From: Nematostella vectensis
Taxonomy: Eukaryota; Cnidaria; Anthozoa; Actiniaria; Edwardsiidae
Length of the DNA: 64,000 nucleotides
Assembly: GCF_932526225.1 (NCBI RefSeq)
Contig: NC_064040.1
Coordinates: 4,647,681-4,711,680 of the forward strand
Direction of reading: 5' to 3'
Shown here: positions 62,101 to 64,000 of the stretch, piece after piece
Numbering within the stretch: the first letter of the stretch is position 1
How the letters are laid out: every line of letters starts with the position of its first letter
Program-made: the position numbers and the translations under genes
The notes under the pieces: generated by a model
Seen by the model: only the letters and a program-made list of their open reading frames with translations
Told to the model about the DNA's origin: nothing
The model's database searches: none

Positions 62101-63975
62101 GGGAATATGGGAATCATGCGCCACATAAGATTTGAGTACTAAACTCAGCCGTCTTCACTTCACTCTATCAAGCCTCTTAGGGAATATGGAAATCATGCGC
62201 CACATAAGATTCGAGTACTAAACTCAGCCGTCTTCACTTTACTCTATCAAGCCTCTTAGAGAATATGGAAATCATGCGCCACATAAGATTCGAGTACTAA
62301 ACTCAGCCGTCTTCACTTTACTCTATCAAGCCTCTTAGTACATATGGGGATCATGCGCCACATAAGATTTGTGTACTTTACTCAGCCGTCTTCACTTCAC
62401 TCTATCAAGCCTCTTAGGGCATATGGAAATCATGTCGAGCACGGCCACCTCCTCCCCCGCCGAAACACATTAATACAGTGGTGGCCGTCAAGAGAAAATA
62501 TGAGACAAAAAAGCGTTGCGCCAAGTTAACTTGACGCTTTACCCAGCCGCATGAAATCTTTCCCCTCAGTACCCCATTAAAATTCCCTCGACTCAAAACA
62601 TTGTTATGACTTTTGCTCTACCCCCCCCCCCCCTCTTGATTACGCTCTGACACCACTGAGACATTTACCACTCATGAACTCAATCTCCTGTATATCCAGA
62701 TAACGCAATCCTACGGACGCTCTTGACCCCTGTACTCTGACCCCCTATTCGTCTTATCGCGGAGAATACGTGAATACGTGCGCGTACATGTGACCCCGTT
62801 ACCTGTATATCCAGGCAAGCACACGCCCGAGAAATACTTACGTTCACACGATACTCTGTCGCCTGTATATCCAGGTAAGCACACGCAGGATAAAATACTT
62901 ACGTTCACACGAGACTCCGTCGCCTGTATATCCAGGTAAGCACACGCAGGATAAAATACTTACGTTCACACGAGACTCCGTCGCCTGTATATCCAGGTAA
63001 GCACACGCAGGATAAAATACTTACGTTCACACGAGACTCCGTCGCCTGTATATCCAGGTAAGCACACGCAGGATAAAATACTTACGTTCACACGAGACTC
63101 CGTCGCCTGTATATCCAGGTAAGCACACGCAGGATAAAATACTTACGTTCACACGAGACTCCGTCGCCTGTATATCCAGGTAAGCACACGCAGGATAAAA
63201 TACTTACGTTCACACGAGACTCCGTCGCCTGTATATCCAGGTAAGCACACGCAGGATAAAATACTTACGTTCACACGAGACTCCGTCGCCTGTATATCCA
63301 GGTAAGCACACGCAGGATAAAATACTTACGTTCACACGAGACTCCGACGCCTGTATATCCAGGTAAGCACACGCAGGATAAAATACTTACGTTCACACGA
63401 GACTCCGTCGCCTGTATATCCAGGTAAGCACACGCAGACCTGACCGCCCACCGCCAGACGCACGCACTTAGCGTTAGGGTGGCATTTCTGAGGACAATAG
63501 AATTCTACGGCTTCTGTACACGTCTTGCCATCTCCCGTATAACCGGTCTTACATTTACAACGGTATGAGCCCACGGTGTTGATACATTCCGCGTTGGCAT
63601 CGCAACGGTATCTGTTCAGGGTACATTCATCTGCGTCTGGAGGAAAATAAACGGAAACAGTCAGTACTCCCCCTATCAAACACATCACCCTTATTAGCCG
63701 AGTGCAACTACCGTATTTACTACTATGGACGCTAAGGCGTTGCCCACTTGGCAAAATACACCAGGATTAACAACACTCGTGAAACGAGATCACGGTCACA
63801 CACAGGCACCAGGCACGGACAAATAATCTGCCACACTTACCTTCGCAGTAGCTGACGCCATCCCCCCGGTAACCATAGTTACACCTGCACTCCTTGCGGC
63901 CCTGGAACGTAATACACACCCCGAGGCTGTGACACGTAATCCCACCGCACGGTACGCCTTGGGGCCTGGGACGGG
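49462..63975 (-). CDS. Secreted multi-EGF / YWTD propeller / discoidin protein, 3' part
   Basis: Twenty-eight exons were read: 63975-63841, 63636-63391, 61153-61034, 60687-60583, 60246-60124, 59787-59665, 59474-59349, 59271-59152, 58975-58853, 58424-58317, 58020-57898, 57800-57681, 57213-57097, 56892-56770, 56596-56474, 55946-55827, 55249-55127, 54697-54572, 54279-54157, 53798-53667, 53440-53324, 53105-53013, 52678-52433, 51643-51490, 51124-50917, 50376-50184, 50109-49975, 49790-49462. They give about 1344 codons in one consistent frame: 24 EGF-like modules, one YWTD propeller, a closing EGF and an F5/8C domain. EGF exons use phase 1 on both sides. The start and signal peptide lie beyond 64000. 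The mix recalls nidogen/LRP-type extracellular matrix or receptor proteins; no transmembrane segment is seen. After the last exon the frame reads two codons then TAA, while the discoidin fold looks incomplete, so a further 3' exon may be missing or unrecognised. Confidence 0.85.
50184..52678 (-). CDS. Six-bladed YWTD (LDL-receptor class B) propeller, exons w-z
   Basis: Four exons give about 267 residues, the size of one complete propeller. YWTD-type signatures appear as [49 protein letters not shown] and [17 protein letters not shown]. Intron phases change here (1, 2, 0, 1), unlike the uniform phase-1 EGF exons. Exon w uses a GTCAGT donor, which has been repeated downstream. Confidence 0.88.
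50690..50875. repeat. About 78-bp intronic tandem pair
   Basis: GAGCTRCTATTGATTTCT...CGTTGCTCAAGG occurs twice in copy B and once in copy A (about 33140-33215). Confidence 0.65.
51130..51485. other. Intron between propeller exons y and x
   Basis: No gene or repeat recognised. Confidence 0.4.
51650..52140. other. Intron between propeller exons x and w
   Basis: No gene recognised; a 72-codon plus-strand frame has no family features. Confidence 0.4.
52200..52440 (-). repeat. 66-bp tandem repeat of propeller exon w end and donor
   Basis: ACCCTCTGGG (the CCCAGAGGGT donor boundary on the minus strand) recurs at 52233, 52299, 52365 and at the true donor near 52431. Each unit copies the exon end ([15 protein letters not shown]) plus about 30 bp of intron. 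Because 66 is a multiple of three and no stop intervenes, using a downstream donor would add 22 residues per unit. Confidence 0.88.
53013..55946 (-). CDS. EGF modules 17-23 (exons p-v)
   Basis: [51 protein letters not shown] and [10 protein letters not shown] alternate up to exon u. The last, exon v, is a different short EGF ([15 protein letters not shown]) that leads into the propeller. Confidence 0.85.
54760..54895. repeat. GAT/GAC trinucleotide-rich run
   Basis: Intronic GATGATGAC-type simple repeat that creates false Asp-rich and His/Arg-rich frames. Confidence 0.85.
55457..55685. repeat. Fold-back element with about 65-bp inverted arms
   Basis: Left arm ACCGTTTTCGTGATGTTGCG through GCCACAGACTGGCGGGCCAC. 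The right arm is its near-perfect inverse (GTGGCATTTTGGATGCGCAC through CATGAAAACGGT). A loop of about 90 bp separates them. It lies in the intron between EGF exons p and q and would form a long hairpin in the pre-mRNA. Confidence 0.8.
56409..56473 (-). repeat. Decayed copy of EGF exon o 3' half
   Basis: Directly after the exon o donor (GTGTGTAC) the intron reads [14 protein letters not shown], mirroring [14 protein letters not shown] of the exon. Confidence 0.7.
56474..58424 (-). CDS. EGF modules 11-16 (exons j-o)
   Basis: Alternation continues: [61 protein letters not shown]. Exons m (57213-57097) and o (56596-56474) are each followed in the intron by a decayed copy of their own 3' half. 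Confidence 0.85.
57013..57096 (-). repeat. Decayed copy of EGF exon m 3' half
   Basis: Directly after the exon m donor the intron reads [15 protein letters not shown], mirroring [15 protein letters not shown] of the exon. The copy ends CAAGTTG instead of CAAGGTG, so it lacks a donor. Confidence 0.75.
57220..57670. other. Intron between EGF exons m and l
   Basis: No gene or repeat recognised. Confidence 0.4.
58437..58745. repeat. ACAATGAAC-rich intronic repeat
   Basis: Irregular tandem units of AACAATGAAC and ACGAAACAATG fill the intron between EGF exons j and i. Long antisense frames rich in C, F and V are a consequence of this repeat. Confidence 0.75.
58853..61153 (-). CDS. EGF modules 4-10 (exons c-i)
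   Basis: Seven single-module exons of 105-126 nt. Short types ([29 protein letters not shown]) alternate with calcium-binding types ([34 protein letters not shown]). Six cysteines are visible in each. Exon d is the shortest. Confidence 0.85.
60870..60950. repeat. GCGTGACAGTTTGCGTGACWCAGTGCTTC repeat
   Basis: Two to three short units of the GCGTGAC type in the intron between exons d and c. Confidence 0.6.
61170..62435. repeat. About 79-bp satellite array, 16 units
   Basis: Units of GCGCCACATAAGATTYGAGT continue through CTCAGCCGTCTTCACTTCAC and CTATCAAGCCTCTTAGGG. They begin about 20 bp upstream of the acceptor of EGF exon c and fill most of that intron. GAGTACTTTACTC inside each unit is a small palindrome. 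Units vary mainly at ACTTTACTC versus ACTAAACTC, in a mosaic pattern. Confidence 0.92.
62780..63390 (-). repeat. 61-bp array of EGF exon b end plus donor, about 10 extra copies
   Basis: Each unit is 46 nt of coding sequence ([15 protein letters not shown]) followed by a donor and 14 further intron bases (GTAAGTATTTTATCC). Donors recur every 61 bp at 63390, 63329, 63268 and so on to 62841, with one more degenerate unit near 62780. Because 61 is not a multiple of three, successive units shift the frame. Confidence 0.93.
63391..63975 (-). CDS. EGF modules 1-3 (exons a, b)
   Basis: Exon a (partial knowledge of its acceptor) holds [13 protein letters not shown]. Exon b is unusual in carrying two modules: a calcium-binding one ([12 protein letters not shown], with [10 protein letters not shown] fitting the C-x-N-x4-Y-x-C hydroxylation motif) and a second one ending [14 protein letters not shown]. 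The end of exon b seeds the 61-bp array just downstream. Confidence 0.8.
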
Positions 63976-64000
63976 CTGTGGTGACGAGCACAGATGGTGG

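Noticed and set aside
62780..63390. Regular 61-bp array as a possible CRISPR array
   Set aside because: Units are contiguous with no unique spacers, and the genome is eukaryotic. The unit is an exon end plus donor.

Overview
This is a eukaryotic, metazoan window, best explained as anthozoan cnidarian (sea anemone or coral-like). The reasons are intron-split animal genes with canonical GT/AG sites, a Hedgehog acyltransferase, a long secreted EGF/YWTD/discoidin gene, degenerate TPR modules of a kind abundant in cnidarians, and dense small DNA transposons. The organism is inferred, not read directly. No prokaryotic genes, rRNA, tRNA or CRISPR were seen.

Layout. (1) 1-3100, minus strand: the 5' half of a UBX-domain cofactor gene (UBXN1-like: UBA domain then a C2H2 finger), running off the left edge. 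(2) 3528-33224: copy A of a large segmental duplication. It holds an intact ten-exon HHAT gene (540 codons), degenerate TPR modules, several TIR elements including one with a LINE reverse transcriptase inside, and the last three exons of the EGF/YWTD/discoidin gene. Its discoidin exon is split by a 12,093-bp insertion (19885-31977) with about 48-bp imperfect terminal inverted repeats and an exact 6-bp target duplication. Inside that insertion a GC-rich, truncated and frameshifted fragment of a family-B DNA polymerase fused to an SF1 helicase lies between two inverted minisatellite arrays. (3) 33225-38137: spacer with two pieces of a PIF/Harbinger transposase and MITEs. (4) 38138-50900: copy B, with an HHAT copy that is splice-intact but has a stop at codon 371, TPR modules amplified once more in tandem, and an unbroken 3' end of the EGF gene. 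(5) 49462 to beyond 63975, minus strand: the long extracellular gene itself, 28 recognisable exons giving 24 EGF-like modules, one six-bladed YWTD propeller, a closing EGF and a discoidin (F5/8C) domain.

How the pieces relate. The two duplicates have decayed reciprocally: copy A keeps HHAT and has a broken EGF/discoidin 3' end, copy B keeps the EGF/discoidin gene and has a broken HHAT. A second pattern cuts across unrelated genes: at six exons (HHAT exon 5, UBXN1 exon 4, and four exons of the EGF gene) the 3' end of the exon, usually with its splice donor and the first bases of the intron, has been copied in tandem just downstream, with 1 to about 10 extra copies. All exon borders were read by eye. 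They are supported by reading frame (HHAT exons sum to 1623 nt in both copies; nearly every EGF exon is a multiple of three) and by family motifs, not by transcripts.
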